This document shows, piece after piece, positions 34,922-44,442 of a DNA stretch of 61,711 nucleotides. Under the pieces are notes generated by a model, which worked only from the letters and a program-made list of their open reading frames with translations, searched no databases and had not been told where the DNA came from. How positions within the stretch are numbered: position 1 is the first letter of the stretch; each line of letters opens with the position of its first letter. This DNA comes from Desulfosporosinus fructosivorans (GTDB taxonomy: Bacteria; Bacillota; Desulfitobacteriia; Desulfitobacteriales; Desulfitobacteriaceae). Both the position numbers and the translations under genes were made by a program. The stretch spans positions 1 to 61,711 of the forward strand of contig NZ_SPQQ01000019.1 of assembly GCF_004766045.1 (NCBI RefSeq), in the 5' to 3' direction.

Positions 34922-35425
34922 TTATAAATGCTTGAGAAATAAAGATCTGAGTAGTCTTAATGCAGTAGCTATATCTCTTGACAGCTCTTTAAATACTAAA
35001 AGACACAAATAACATATTAAAAATATTATTATAATGCGTATGATTGTCGGATATTTTTTAATCCTTATTAGCAAAAGATTTAATCTCGTCCCCATAAATC
35101 CTATGATACCACCAATGGCCCCTCCAGATATTAATATTAGTGGAATGCAGCATAGGAAATATTCATACCAGTGAAGTGATTGAGCAATATCAAATTCCGC
35201 TGAATCTAATATGATTTTCGGTATCGGATCAAGTCCAAATAACTGTCGTTTAGTCTTCAATAGTTGAAATCTATCATGCGAAATTTCAAGTTTATACTCA
35301 TTAAGATTTGGTTGTCGAATTACTCTAAGTTCATCTGAAGTGATTTTAACAGCCCCAGACCAAAAGGAAACGTTAATATCAATTTCTGTATCACCTAGAT
35401 TATTTAACATAAACTTATATTTCAT
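34922..35425 (-). CDS. hypothetical membrane protein, 167 aa
   Basis: The first 90 residues look like a soluble beta-rich domain (MLNNLGDTEIDINVSFWSGA). They are followed by two or three hydrophobic segments (YFLCCIPLILISGGAIGGII, then IIRIIIIFLICYLCLLVF). No family is recognised. The upstream site is weak. It lies between the methyl-transfer island and the potassium region and shares no obvious operon. Confidence 0.5.
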   Translation of the reverse strand: MKYKFMLNNLGDTEIDINVSFWSGAVKITSDELRVIRQPNLNEYKLEISHDRFQLLKTKRQLFGLDPIPKIILDSAEFDIAQSLHWYEYFLCCIPLILISGGAIGGIIGFMGTRLNLLLIRIKKYPTIIRIIIIFLICYLCLLVFKELSRDIATALRLLRSLFLKHL

Positions 35426-35529
35426 AAAATCAACCCGCTTTATAATTGATTTATTAGTGTAACATTCTACTATCTTGTTCGCTGGATTAATCGAATGTTT
35501 GTTTAGTTTCCTCCACCCTAATCACCGCT

Positions 35530-35590
35530 CTTCTCCAAAAACGAATGCGTTGTGTTAGAATTTCTATCTTTACAACAAACATATTCTTAT
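35530..35590. repeat. dispersed palindromic repeat, copy 2 (degenerate)
   Basis: TTCTCCAAAAACGAATGCG, then AGAATTTCT and ACATATTCTTATG resemble the repeat at 4446 and 55621. The inverted end is less well kept. It lies just after the stop of the KimA-like gene. Confidence 0.4.
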
Positions 35591-35623
35591 GTGGCTCGGA
35601 TAATTGCCTATAAATAGGTTAAG

Positions 35624-37573
35624 TCAGTTTTTAGGATTAACCTTTGAATCAATCAATAAACTTTTTTTCGGAATGGGATGGTAAGGAACACTCGTCACAA
35701 GAATACTTTTACGGAAAAGCAACATTAGCTTCATCAATTGTCCTGTCTGATTATGCAGAATGTTATGCCACAACTTTTCCGGGACGTATTCCGGAATTGC
35801 AATGGTTATTGTATCAAAATTACCATTCTTCTCAACTTTATCTATATAGTTCAATAAATCATGAACTGTTGCCCTATAAGGAGACTCTACAATTTCCAAA
35901 GGAATTTCCATATGTTGTTCTGCCCAATGCTTTATTAGTTTTTCAGTTCGATTAGGGTCTGAAGCAATATGAACAGCCGTGACTTGGGGGGTTAATGCAT
36001 ACGCGTATATTAAAGCTTTCAAAACGATTAGGTTTAAGTCGTAAACTGGGACAATAATTTTATTACGATAATCTGATATTTCAATTTGTGACCTTCTTCG
36101 ATTTATTTTTTGCACATGCTTATGAAAATCGTCTGCGGCTTCCAGAGTAATCTCTAAATTCTGTATTTCAATATTGTAGACATAATGAACACCACGGAAC
36201 ATTAACACGAGGAGTGGCATAATGATTAGAATAATCCAAGCTCCTTGCATGAACTTAGTCGTAACGAAGACGAGTAAAACAAAAAATGAAACGATCCCAC
36301 CAAAACTAAAGATTGCAAAATCGGACTGCCACTTCGGTCCTCTTTCCTTCCAAGTATGCTTGGCTAGCCCCGCTCCAGTAAGGGTAAATGAAATAAACAC
36401 ACCAATTGCGTATAGAGGAAGCATTGTATGAGTATCTCCGTGAAACACAATAACGAGAACACTGGAAACGAGGAACAACGTCCAAATTCCCACACTATAA
36501 ACCAAGCGATCTCCTAAATTCTTAAAATACCTAGGAGTGTATCCATCTCTAGCCATTAAGCTTAATAAGATGGGTAACCCCGCGTAGGGAGTACTTGAGG
36601 CAATAACCAGGATCGCAGCGGCAGTCCCCATAAGGACAAAATAGGGAATAGTTTTTCCGAAGATTATTAACCCTAACTGATTAAGGACGGTATTTCCTTC
36701 AGCGGGAACAAGGTGGTAAGCACCCGCTAAATACGTCAACCCAATCAGCCCAATAGAAACAATAATGCCTAAAATTAACAAGGTTTGAATAGCGCGCTTC
36801 TGGGAAGGGTTCTTGAATGCTGTGACCCCATTGCTCACGGCTTCAAACCCTGTCAAAGCAGTTGTTCCCCCTGCAAACGCCCTTGCTAAGATAAACCAGG
36901 TCATTCCACTGACAGAGGACGATGCAATATGCCCTGTTGCTACTGCCGTTGGTGTTACGCCATGGACTAGAATCTCCACTAAGCCAGTTCCGATCAAGAG
37001 TGCCAGGGTCGCAATATACAGATACACTGGGAAGGAAAATAGGCGGGCTGATTCCTTTAAGCCACGCAAATTAATCCATGCCATGAACATTATGACCAAG
37101 CAATCTGCTAAAACTTTGTGTCCAGTAGGAGCTAACCAAGGGATAATCCCCGTTAAGTTTTCTACCGCAGAGCTGACACTGACTGCGACTGTCAAAATAT
37201 AGTCTAGAGTTAAGCTAGCACCAGCAATAAGACCAAAGTTTTCGCCGAGATAAGCCTTCGCGATCGTGTAAGATCCCCCGCCTTGGGGGTATTTCTGGAT
37301 CGCTTTGCGGTAAACTAGGAAAATACTAATCACCAGTAACACGATGACCAACGAAATCTTTAAAATATAAGCGTATCCCAATGTTCCAGCCAGAAGAAGG
37401 ACATACAAAATCTCGTCCGGAGCATATCCCTCGGAAGAAATAATGTCAGAACCAAAAACAGGAACCCCTCCGCCAACACCGACTTTTGCCTCCTCGGCAT
37501 TATGTGACGATAGCGGATGACCTAAAATAAGAGTTCGGATTTTCAGTGAGAAAAGTTTATTTATATTAGCCAT
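35624..37573 (-). CDS. APC-superfamily potassium/amino-acid permease, KimA-like
   Basis: A 649-residue protein with about 12 membrane helices over residues 40-470 and a soluble C-terminal domain of about 170 residues resembling a UspA fold. The N-terminal block GVPVFGSDIISSEGYAPDEI is the hallmark of the YdaO/KimA group, whose Bacillus member is a high-affinity potassium-proton symporter turned off by c-di-AMP. YPQGGGSYTIAKAYLG near 95 is the substrate-binding loop type. Its position next to Ktr, Kdp and Trk genes supports a potassium role. No c-di-AMP riboswitch is visible upstream. It follows a small membrane-protein gene on the same strand. Confidence 0.82.
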   Translation of the reverse strand: MANINKLFSLKIRTLILGHPLSSHNAEEAKVGVGGGVPVFGSDIISSEGYAPDEILYVLLLAGTLGYAYILKISLVIVLLVISIFLVYRKAIQKYPQGGGSYTIAKAYLGENFGLIAGASLTLDYILTVAVSVSSAVENLTGIIPWLAPTGHKVLADCLVIMFMAWINLRGLKESARLFSFPVYLYIATLALLIGTGLVEILVHGVTPTAVATGHIASSSVSGMTWFILARAFAGGTTALTGFEAVSNGVTAFKNPSQKRAIQTLLILGIIVSIGLIGLTYLAGAYHLVPAEGNTVLNQLGLIIFGKTIPYFVLMGTAAAILVIASSTPYAGLPILLSLMARDGYTPRYFKNLGDRLVYSVGIWTLFLVSSVLVIVFHGDTHTMLPLYAIGVFISFTLTGAGLAKHTWKERGPKWQSDFAIFSFGGIVSFFVLLVFVTTKFMQGAWIILIIMPLLVLMFRGVHYVYNIEIQNLEITLEAADDFHKHVQKINRRRSQIEISDYRNKIIVPVYDLNLIVLKALIYAYALTPQVTAVHIASDPNRTEKLIKHWAEQHMEIPLEIVESPYRATVHDLLNYIDKVEKNGNFDTITIAIPEYVPEKLWHNILHNQTGQLMKLMLLFRKSILVTSVPYHPIPKKSLLIDSKVNPKN

Positions 37574-37617
37574 CAGAACATGATGCCTTCCTTTCTTAAC
37601 AAGATTAAAAGATAATA

Positions 37618-37647
37618 GTTACTATGATGATCTAAAATCATAGTAAC
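37618..37647 (-). terminator. hairpin between the small membrane gene and the KimA-like gene
   Basis: GTTACTATGAT (37618-37628) pairs perfectly with ATCATAGTAAC (37637-37647). It sits in the leader of the KimA-like gene and could attenuate or partly terminate the transcript. Confidence 0.5.
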
Positions 37648-37685
37648 CATATATCTTCCTTTAATTATGATAATTGTGTATAAGC

Positions 37686-37931
37686 TTATTTTCTTTTGAT
37701 ATCTTTCCTGTTAAGTGTTATTACCTGTCCTTTAAAAAGTAAATCTGATTCTAACCAATCAACTTCGCTGTCTTCAATAGGAGCAGACCGACAATAGATA
37801 TCTTGAAGGTACGATATCAATTTATCGATAAGCATTTCCCTACCAGTAGTCATCCTTACCATTTCAATGAGCATGAAAATGATAAGAAATGAAACTCCTA
37901 AAGTTAACACTTGAAATAATAAGGTTAGCAT
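37686..37931 (-). CDS. small membrane protein, 81 aa
   Basis: Started at the ATG at 37931, where GGGGG lies five bases upstream. One hydrophobic helix (LTLGVSFLIIFMLIEMV) is followed by a hydrophilic tail of about 55 residues ending in RKDIKRK. It precedes the KimA-like gene by about 110 bases on the same strand and may be a small accessory subunit. No family is recognised. The plus-strand gap from 37932 to 38694 holds a hairpin and a putative KdpE box. Confidence 0.6.
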   Translation of the reverse strand: MLTLLFQVLTLGVSFLIIFMLIEMVRMTTGREMLIDKLISYLQDIYCRSAPIEDSEVDWLESDLLFKGQVITLNRKDIKRK

Positions 37932-38230
37932 ATTATCCCCCTTTATTTTCGTCATTTGGCACTAATCACTCAAAGACAAAACAACCTCTGGTAAAGAGCT
38001 TGATTAACCATAACTATATTACATATAATTATAGATCTATCTCTAGTAAAAACAGTGTAAAGAATAATGCAGCAACCATAAAAAATAGGTAAAGAAAAAT
38101 TAAAGTGTCGTTAAAACCACCTTAGTTACATTTTCCCCATTTGACGCTTGAATATCAGCAATCTAAATCCATTAAGTTAATCATATGCAGAAAATAATAT
38201 GGGGAAAACATATCGTGTTTTTACTAAAGT

Positions 38231-38258
38231 GGGCTGTAACAAAAGTTTGTTACAGCCC
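38231..38258. terminator. perfect 13-base hairpin
   Basis: GGGCTGTAACAAA and TTTGTTACAGCCC are separated by AG. It lies between the divergent small membrane-protein gene and the response-regulator gene. There is no run of T, so its role is uncertain. Confidence 0.45.
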
Positions 38259-38382
38259 TGTTCATTCACGGATCACTTTGATAAGATACCAGGTTTGCTA
38301 GACCTATTCAATTCAGATAAAAGGTATAGGGTGCAGAATGTGAGATAATCTTTAGGTTTTCTTTATGGTTTTTGATGCTTAT

Positions 38383-38399
38383 TTAACACTGTTTTTATA
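38383..38399 (+). promoter_or_regulatory. putative KdpE box 1
   Basis: TTAACACTGTTTTTATA closely matches the sequence TTAACACTGTCTTTATA at 43821 and 52462. It resembles the T-rich binding site of KdpE in other bacteria. It is 296 bases upstream of the response-regulator gene and would control the regulator-KtrB-KtrA unit. Confidence 0.45.
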
Positions 38400-38694
38400 G
38401 ACAAACATCTATAATAAGTACTATATCCGGTTGATAAGTCCTCTATCGAGAGGAATAATGTTAGTTTTTACTACCCAGAACTGAAGATTGGAGATACATT
38501 TGGTGAAATTTGTCTCTACTCGCCTTCATGTGAGTAGAACGTGGCTCAGTTAAGGTATTTGCAAGGGAATAATTGAAGCGCAAATAGGCAAATCCAGGAA
38601 TAATCATAAACTTAGACAATTCTCAATCACGTTAACCTAACCTTTACCGAATAATTCAAAGGTGGAGTTCCAATGATGAAAGAAGGAGTTCAAG

Positions 38695-39378
38695 GTGGAG
38701 ACCAAATTACCAAGAATTTTAATTATTGATGACGAAACGCAAATTCGGCGGTTTTTGCGAGTGACTTTAACCAGTCATGGGTATAGTGTAAAAGACGTCG
38801 GGACAGGCAAGGCTGGTCTTAATTTGATAACCAAGTTTTGCCCGGATTTGGTTATCTTAGATCTAGGATTACCCGATATTGACGGACTAGACGTACTATG
38901 CCAATTACGGGAATGGTCCAAAGTGCCCATAATAATACTTTCGGTAAAAGATCAGGAGTCAGTTAAGATGACCGCCCTTGACTCTGGAGCAGATGACTAT
39001 GTAACAAAACCTTTCGCCATGGGTGAATTATTAGCCAGAATTCGTGCGGCAATGCGTCGCATTGTCGGGGTAGACGAACAACCAGTTATGAATTTTGAAG
39101 ACTTGACCCTTGATTTATTACATCGTCGGGTTACTAGGGATGATAACGAGATAAAGCTCACCTTAACCGAATATGAGCTGTTAAAAATTCTTGCGATTAA
39201 TGCGGGGAAAGTAATGACCCACAATTATTTACTTCGTACTATATGGGGACCGTCTTCTGAGAAGGAAGTACAGTATTTACGAGTTTACATTGGTCAAATC
39301 AGGCGAAAGCTGGAACGTGACCCATCCCGTCCAAGGCACATTATTACCGAACCTGGAGTTGGATATCGCTTGCTATAA
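38695..39378 (+). CDS. OmpR/KdpE-type response regulator
   Basis: A 227-residue regulator started at GTG 38695 with AAGGAG upstream. The receiver domain has the acidic pocket IIDDE near 10, the phosphoacceptor Asp in VILDLGLPDIDG near 53 and Lys in DDYVTKPFAMG near 103. The C-terminal winged helix (130-227) ends with YLRVYIGQIRRKLE and PGVGYRLL, typical of KdpE. It is directly upstream of ktrB and ktrA, so it probably regulates their transcription in response to potassium limitation. The cognate kinase is likely the KdpD-like protein at 41423. Confidence 0.93.
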   Translation: METKLPRILIIDDETQIRRFLRVTLTSHGYSVKDVGTGKAGLNLITKFCPDLVILDLGLPDIDGLDVLCQLREWSKVPIIILSVKDQESVKMTALDSGADDYVTKPFAMGELLARIRAAMRRIVGVDEQPVMNFEDLTLDLLHRRVTRDDNEIKLTLTEYELLKILAINAGKVMTHNYLLRTIWGPSSEKEVQYLRVYIGQIRRKLERDPSRPRHIITEPGVGYRLL

Positions 39379-39402
39379 TGAGTTAAGTGGAGGGAAAAGG
39401 GA

Positions 39403-40737
39403 TTGAACACACTTGGGGAAATCATGACACCAGCTCGAGTTTTAGTTTTTGGCTTTGCTACAGTTATTCTGTTGGGGGCTTTATTACTGGCCTTACCACA
39501 AGCAACTCAGGATGGATTGGGCTTACCTTTTTTGAATGCCGTCTTTACAGCCACCTCGGCCGTTTGTGTTACAGGGTTAGTGGTTGTAGATACAGCGACT
39601 ACCTTTACGCACTTTGGGCAATGGGTCATTCTTTTGTTAATTCAAGTGGGTGGTCTCGGCTTTATGACTTTTGCCACCCTGTTTGCTATGATTTTAGGGA
39701 AGAAAATCACCTTTAAGGAACGCTTGTTGTTGCAAGAGGCCCTAAACCAAGTTTCAGTTGAAGGTATTGTTCGATTAACGAAGTCTGTCCTACAGATTTC
39801 CTTTGCTATTGAAGCGATGGGTGCCCTCATTCTAACCTTACGCTGGTATTCTGATTTTGGGTGGAGTAAAGCACTTTATTATGGTGTCTTTCATTCTATT
39901 TCAGCTTTTAATAATGCAGGGTTTGATCTCTTTGGTAACTTTTCCAGCCTTACTGCTTTCGTCGGTGATCCCATTATTAATATTACCATCATGCTTTTGA
40001 TCATATTGGGAGGGTTAGGCTTTATTGTTTTGGCGGACCTACTAGCACCTCAGAAAAAGTTAAGACTTCATACGAAAATAGTCTTACAGGTCTCTGGGGC
40101 TTTGATCTTATTTGGGGCGGCGTTTATTCTAATCATGGAATTTTCAAATCCCAAGACTTTAGGCCCTCTTCCCATAAGCACAAAAGTTCTCGCCGCTTTC
40201 TTTCAATCGGTGACTACTCGGACGGCAGGATTTAACACCATAGACATTTCAAATATGTATGGGACTACCTTACTATCTATGATTGTCCTCATGTTTATTG
40301 GAGCTTCCTCTGGTTCAACGGGCGGGGGGATTAAAACTACGACCTTCATAACGATAGCTCTATCCGTATTGAGTACCTACCGAAGTAATCTTCATGTCGT
40401 TTTAAAGGGCCGAACTATACCAAGGGAGGTAATTACAAAGGCCTGGGCAATTACTACGTCAGCTGCATTTTTGATCTTCATAGTATTATCGATACTTTCC
40501 CACTCGGAAAATTCAGATTTACAGACCTTGCTTTTCGAGGTGACCTCCGCCTTCGGGACCGTTGGTCTCTCTCTGGGAATTACACCCCATCTTACCGTAA
40601 TTGGTAAATCGGCCATAATATTAACGATGTTTATTGGGCGAGTCGGGCCATTAACTTTGGCGTTTTTCCTAACCCAAAAACGAAACAAGTTAACCACCCA
40701 GATCAAATATCCCGACGAACGAATTATGATTGGATAG
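39403..40737 (+). CDS. ktrB: KtrB/TrkH-type potassium channel subunit
   Basis: A 444-residue membrane protein with four pore repeats: TSAVCVTGL near 53, FNNAGFDLFG near 170, TTRTAGFNT near 270 and SAFGTVGLSLG near 385. Each repeat has the glycine of the ion filter. The length fits KtrB better than the longer TrkH. Start TTG 39403 with GGAGG upstream. It passes potassium together with sodium or alone and requires the gating ring protein encoded 12 bases downstream. Confidence 0.94.
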   Translation: MNTLGEIMTPARVLVFGFATVILLGALLLALPQATQDGLGLPFLNAVFTATSAVCVTGLVVVDTATTFTHFGQWVILLLIQVGGLGFMTFATLFAMILGKKITFKERLLLQEALNQVSVEGIVRLTKSVLQISFAIEAMGALILTLRWYSDFGWSKALYYGVFHSISAFNNAGFDLFGNFSSLTAFVGDPIINITIMLLIILGGLGFIVLADLLAPQKKLRLHTKIVLQVSGALILFGAAFILIMEFSNPKTLGPLPISTKVLAAFFQSVTTRTAGFNTIDISNMYGTTLLSMIVLMFIGASSGSTGGGIKTTTFITIALSVLSTYRSNLHVVLKGRTIPREVITKAWAITTSAAFLIFIVLSILSHSENSDLQTLLFEVTSAFGTVGLSLGITPHLTVIGKSAIILTMFIGRVGPLTLAFFLTQKRNKLTTQIKYPDERIMIG

Positions 40738-40749
40738 GAGGATACATTA

Positions 40750-41400
40750 GTGCGCAAACAATTTGTGGTGATTGGCTTAGGACGATTCGGAACAAGTGTG
40801 GCTAAAACTCTCAGTACATTAGGCCATGATGTTTTGGCGCTGGATAAGAACGAACACGCCGTTCAGGTCATCATGCAGGATGTAACCCAAGCGATACAGG
40901 CCGACGCGCGTGAGGAGGAGACGCTACGGGCATTGGGCGTTCGGAATTTTGATGTAGCTATAGTAGCAATCGGGGATGATCTTGAAGCAAATATTCTAAT
41001 CACCCTAATGCTCAAAGAAATGGGAATACCCTATGTTGTCGCAAAAGCCCAATCAGTCCAACACGGAAAGGTGTTAGAGAAAATTGGTGCGGATAAAATC
41101 GTTTATCCAGAACAAGATATGGGCATTCGCCTAGCCAATAACTTAATTAGAACCAACGTCATGGATTTTATAGAATTGTCCTTAGATTACAGCATCTTCG
41201 AAATCATTGCTCCACCCCAGTTTGTCAATAAAACCCTCGGAAAAATAAATTTGCGGGCAGTTTATAAACTCAATGTGGTGGCGATCAAAAAAAGCGCTGA
41301 TCAGATTGTTATTGCGCCAGGAGCTAACGCTGTCATCGAGGAAAAGGATATTTTAGTAATTGTCTGCAACAAAAAAGCTCTTTCTAAGTTACCAGACTAA
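40750..41400 (+). CDS. ktrA: KtrA/TrkA RCK regulatory subunit
   Basis: A 216-residue RCK protein with nucleotide loop GLGRFGTSVAKTL near 8, an NAD(H)/ATP acidic residue in LALDKNEHAV near 30 and ALGVRNFDVAIVAIGDDLEA near 65. The C-terminal TrkA_C domain covers about 135-216 and in this family binds c-di-AMP. It forms the octameric gating ring of KtrB. Start GTG 40750 with GGAGG upstream, 12 bases after ktrB. Confidence 0.94.
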   Translation: MRKQFVVIGLGRFGTSVAKTLSTLGHDVLALDKNEHAVQVIMQDVTQAIQADAREEETLRALGVRNFDVAIVAIGDDLEANILITLMLKEMGIPYVVAKAQSVQHGKVLEKIGADKIVYPEQDMGIRLANNLIRTNVMDFIELSLDYSIFEIIAPPQFVNKTLGKINLRAVYKLNVVAIKKSADQIVIAPGANAVIEEKDILVIVCNKKALSKLPD

Positions 41401-41422
41401 TGTTGACAATGAGGGGCATTCT

Positions 41423-43024
41423 ATGAAAAAAAGACAACCTGATAATTTCTCTTTAGACAAATTAAGTAAAGAAGAATATTATAGTTTTACTGAACTGCCC
41501 AAAGTAATGTTAACGATATTTGATGTAGTAGTAACCTTAGGCATTATGACATTGGCAACCTTATTATCTTTTTTCTTCAGGCATATAGGCTTTCACGAAT
41601 CAAACTTTATTATGGCCTATATCTTAGGTGTGTTAATAGTCGCGAAACAGACAAACGGTCATGTTTATGGTATCCTGGCTTCTGTCATCGGGGTTTCGTC
41701 ATTTAATTTCTTTTTTACAGAGCCTTATTATACGTTTGTGACCTACAGGCCTGATTACCCTGTAACCTTTATGATCATGCTTATAGTAGCAATCATCACA
41801 AGTACGTTAACTGCAAAGGCAAAACAAGAGGCAATGCTATCATCTCTGCGTGAAAAGAGGACACAGATCCTTTATGAAATTACCAAAGGTCTGTTAAAAG
41901 TTAGAAACTTTAATCAGATCGCAGAGGTTGGAGGCAGGGATATTGCGAAGTTGTTTAACAGTTCCGTCATTATAGCAACGGTTAATTCATCAGATGGTTT
42001 GGAAGAACCCATAATTTTTGCTTTTAATAATGATGAACGTGCCAATATTTTTAAATCCTACCCTGAAAGGCAGGCGTTAGCAGAGACATTTCGAACAGGT
42101 AACCCGGTCGGAGCGGGCACTGAGGTGTTTGTTGATAGTCCTGCCTATTATCTTCCGGTCAAAGGTCAAATCGGACCTCTCGGTGTTGTAGGTGTCTCTT
42201 GCTTTGACAGCAAGTTCTTATCAGAGGAGCAAATAAGACTCTTAGAATCGGTGACGACACAAATTGCACTTGCTATGGAACGGGAAAGGTTGTCGGAAAA
42301 ACAGCAAAAGGCTAAAATGGACGTGGAGCGGGAGAGGCTGCGCGGCAATCTTTTAAGGGCAATTTCCCATGATTTAAGAACCCCTCTAACTGGAATTCTG
42401 GGCGCAACCGCCACTATCCTTGATCATGAGGAGGTTCTTGATAAAAAAGTGAAAAGGGAGCTTTTACAAGGCGTTCACGAAGACGCAAGCTGGCTTATCC
42501 ATTCGGTGGAAAATATCTTGAATATAACCCGCATTGATGAGGGAAGAATTGAGTTGAAAAAAAACATGGAAGCGGTGGAGGAAATTGTTGCCGAAGCGGT
42601 ATCAAGGATTAAAAAACTCGCCTCCAATCATATTATAATGATAGATATCCCTACTGATTTAATCCTGCTACCGATGGACGGGACGCTTATTGAACAAGTG
42701 CTTGTAAACCTTATTGACAATGCGCTAAAGTATACCCCCTTTGGTTCGACTATAGGGATTAAAACGCAGATTGAAGGCGAAAAGGTTATGTTTGAAGTGT
42801 CGGATAATGGAAAGGGTATACCGAAAGAGGATATCCCCTTCATCTTTGACAGGTTTTATACTGCTCCAACCATCAGTGCAGGAAGGCGTGGCACCGGGCT
42901 GGGGCTTGCGATCTGTAAATCAATCATAGCCGTGCACGGCGGTGAAATCTCAGCGTTTAATAATACGTCCGGCGGCGCAACATTTAGATTTAGACTACCT
43001 TTGAAGGATGATACTAATGGATAA
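41423..43024 (+). CDS. KdpD-like sensor histidine kinase without the N-terminal KdpD/USP domain
   Basis: A 533-residue kinase from the ATG at 41423 (GAGGGG upstream). The four-helix DUF4118 region covers about 25-125 (FFTEPYYTFVTYRPDYPVTF), a GAF-type domain about 130-280, the H-box ISHDLRTPLTG near 315, the N-box LIDNALKYTP near 430 and the G-boxes DNGKGIP and GTGLGLAIC. It matches the C-terminal two-thirds of the full KdpD at 49371 but lacks the Walker A and Usp parts that sense c-di-AMP and potassium inside the cell. It is co-transcribed with kdpE at 43017, whose start overlaps it. Confidence 0.93.
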   Translation: MKKRQPDNFSLDKLSKEEYYSFTELPKVMLTIFDVVVTLGIMTLATLLSFFFRHIGFHESNFIMAYILGVLIVAKQTNGHVYGILASVIGVSSFNFFFTEPYYTFVTYRPDYPVTFMIMLIVAIITSTLTAKAKQEAMLSSLREKRTQILYEITKGLLKVRNFNQIAEVGGRDIAKLFNSSVIIATVNSSDGLEEPIIFAFNNDERANIFKSYPERQALAETFRTGNPVGAGTEVFVDSPAYYLPVKGQIGPLGVVGVSCFDSKFLSEEQIRLLESVTTQIALAMERERLSEKQQKAKMDVERERLRGNLLRAISHDLRTPLTGILGATATILDHEEVLDKKVKRELLQGVHEDASWLIHSVENILNITRIDEGRIELKKNMEAVEEIVAEAVSRIKKLASNHIIMIDIPTDLILLPMDGTLIEQVLVNLIDNALKYTPFGSTIGIKTQIEGEKVMFEVSDNGKGIPKEDIPFIFDRFYTAPTISAGRRGTGLGLAICKSIIAVHGGEISAFNNTSGGATFRFRLPLKDDTNG

Positions 43025-43718
43025 CAAACCGCTAATTCTCGTTGTTGAGGACGAAAAACCTATTCGTAATTTTATGTGTGTATCCCTTGAAGCACAGGGC
43101 TACAAGTGTATTGATACACAGCATGGTAAAACAGCCATTTCCCTTGTTTCCGCCCATAATCCGGATATTATAATTATTGATCTGGGACTTCCGGACATTG
43201 ATGGTATCGATGTTATTGCCATGGTTAGGCCGCATACTAAAGCAGCCATCATTGTGGTATCGGCGCGTGGACATGAACGGGAAAAGGTTGAAGCCTTGGA
43301 CAGCGGCGCAGATGACTATTTGACAAAGCCTTTTAGTGTCGTGGAGCTTTTGGCTCGAATCAGAGTAGCACTTAGACATTCAAATCAACGCAGTCAACCT
43401 GAAAACCAATCTCCTGCTGTATTTTTAATTGGCGTCTTAAAAATTGACTTTGAAAAACGCCGTGTTTTTCTTGCCGACGATGAAATACACCTGACACCTA
43501 TGGAATATAGGCTGATGGCGTTAATGGCAAAGCACTCAGGAAGAGTTTTAACTCATAAATTTATACTTGATGAAATTTGGGGTGCATTTTCGGGAAACGA
43601 TACGCAATCACTCCGGGTCTTTATGGCGAATATCCGTAGAAAAATCGAAAAGGAACCTGCTCAGCCGAGATATATACTAACAGAAGTTGGTGTGGGATAT
43701 CGACTGGCGGACGAATAG
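43017..43718 (+). CDS. kdpE: KdpE response regulator
   Basis: A 233-residue OmpR-type regulator; ATG 43017 is chosen because AAGG lies nine bases upstream and the protein then begins MDNKPLILVVEDE. Phosphoacceptor Asp is in IIIDLGLPDIDG near 52 and the lysine in DYLTKPFSVVE near 101. The DNA-binding wing ends with LRVFMANIRRKIE and GVGYRL. It overlaps the kinase gene by eight bases. It is the only intact KdpE-type partner for the two KdpD proteins apart from the regulator at 38695. A terminator follows. Its last third is nearly identical in DNA to the broken copy at 52054. Confidence 0.95.
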   Translation: MDNKPLILVVEDEKPIRNFMCVSLEAQGYKCIDTQHGKTAISLVSAHNPDIIIIDLGLPDIDGIDVIAMVRPHTKAAIIVVSARGHEREKVEALDSGADDYLTKPFSVVELLARIRVALRHSNQRSQPENQSPAVFLIGVLKIDFEKRRVFLADDEIHLTPMEYRLMALMAKHSGRVLTHKFILDEIWGAFSGNDTQSLRVFMANIRRKIEKEPAQPRYILTEVGVGYRLADE

Positions 43719-43749
43719 ACGAATAGATAAATAGACGATAGTTCGATGT

Positions 43750-43778
43750 AAGCCTTGCTTAAAGGCTTCTTTTTTTTG
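43750..43778 (+). terminator. kdpE terminator
   Basis: AAGCCTT and AAGGCTT form a stem with a five-base loop and a run of nine T. The same structure follows the broken kdpE at 52391. Confidence 0.8.
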
Positions 43779-43788
43779 TTTAAAAATC

Positions 43789-43837
43789 TTAACACATTAC
43801 TTATACCGGTCATGATGTTCTTAACACTGTCTTTATA
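43789..43837 (+). promoter_or_regulatory. two putative KdpE boxes (left copy)
   Basis: TTAACACATTACTTATA (43789-43805) and TTAACACTGTCTTTATA (43821-43837) are related sequences spaced 32 bases, about three helical turns, start to start. They are upstream of the TPR/kdpF unit. The spacing and the recurrence at 52430 and 38383 suggest binding by KdpE-type regulators. Confidence 0.5.
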
Positions 43838-43899
43838 GGTTTTCTGTCAATATATGAATTGTAGAAATTCATTTATTAAGGCGATTCGAGGTGAAATTG

Positions 43900-44301
43900 A
43901 TGAAAGTCGACACAGGTGCACGTGGTTCTTTTGAAAAAAAGATTGAACAGGCTGTAAATGCCTTGCAAGCAAAGGATTATGTTGCCGCACGGGAGTATCT
44001 CCGATAGGCAATGTTAGAGAATGAGAATAATAACGCTCCTGAGGTTCACAATCTCTATGGTGTACTTGCAGAGCTTACAGGAGACTTGGGTTTGGCTGGC
44101 AAGCACTACCGGGCCGCTTATGCGCTTGACCCGGCCTATAAACCGTCAAGCAGAAATTTAGAGAGGATAACATCGTTTTATTACAGCCCTTGGGATACGA
44201 ACCCGGATTTTGGCGACCAGCCCGAAACGGAAGAAGTCACAAATTATGTCCTTGAGTTTGACAACAGGAATATTGGGCATCTAAGAAAAAGGAGCCAATA
44301 A
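43900..44301 (+). pseudogene. TPR-like gene with in-frame TAG (left copy)
   Basis: The frame starts at ATG 43900 with GAGG upstream and would encode 133 residues with LNP-like helical repeats (YGVLAELTGDLGLAGKHYRA). Codon 36 is TAG where the intact copy at 52541 has TAT. The remaining sequence is almost identical and stays open. Unless the stop is read through or translation restarts at the ATG at 44011, the protein is not made. Confidence 0.75.
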
Positions 44302-44302
44302 A

Positions 44303-44420
44303 ATGAAAAAAACAATTACAAGTATATCATAGTAGCAGGCTGTAGCAGATTTGGCGCAAATACTGGGTCCATTCTGTCAGCGAAGGGCAAGGACGTTGTG
44401 GCTTGACAGCGATAAAATAC
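44303..44420 (+). pseudogene. trkA start, frameshifted remnant
   Basis: About 110 bases match the beginning of the trkA-N gene at 52944 (AGCRFGANI region). A missing base near the start and a later deletion break the frame, and the sequence then joins a second TPR-like gene. Confidence 0.7.
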
Positions 44421-44442
44421 ACTAAACAGGGATGTTATTGCA

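Larger units (their letters stand above)
43505..44415 (+). repeat. 0.9-kb direct repeat, left copy
   Basis: This segment runs from the last third of kdpE through its terminator, the two putative KdpE boxes, a TPR-like gene and the first 110 bases of a trkA gene. It is repeated almost exactly at 52150-53055 with a constant offset of 8641 bases over most of its length. The left copy carries an in-frame TAG, a one-base deletion and further losses in its trkA part. The repeats enclose kdpF, A, B, C and D. Confidence 0.85.

Noticed and set aside
37932..38694. Possible c-di-AMP (ydaO-type) riboswitch near the KimA-like gene
   Set aside because: The conserved core blocks of this riboswitch were not found on either strand; only simple hairpins and the putative KdpE box are present.
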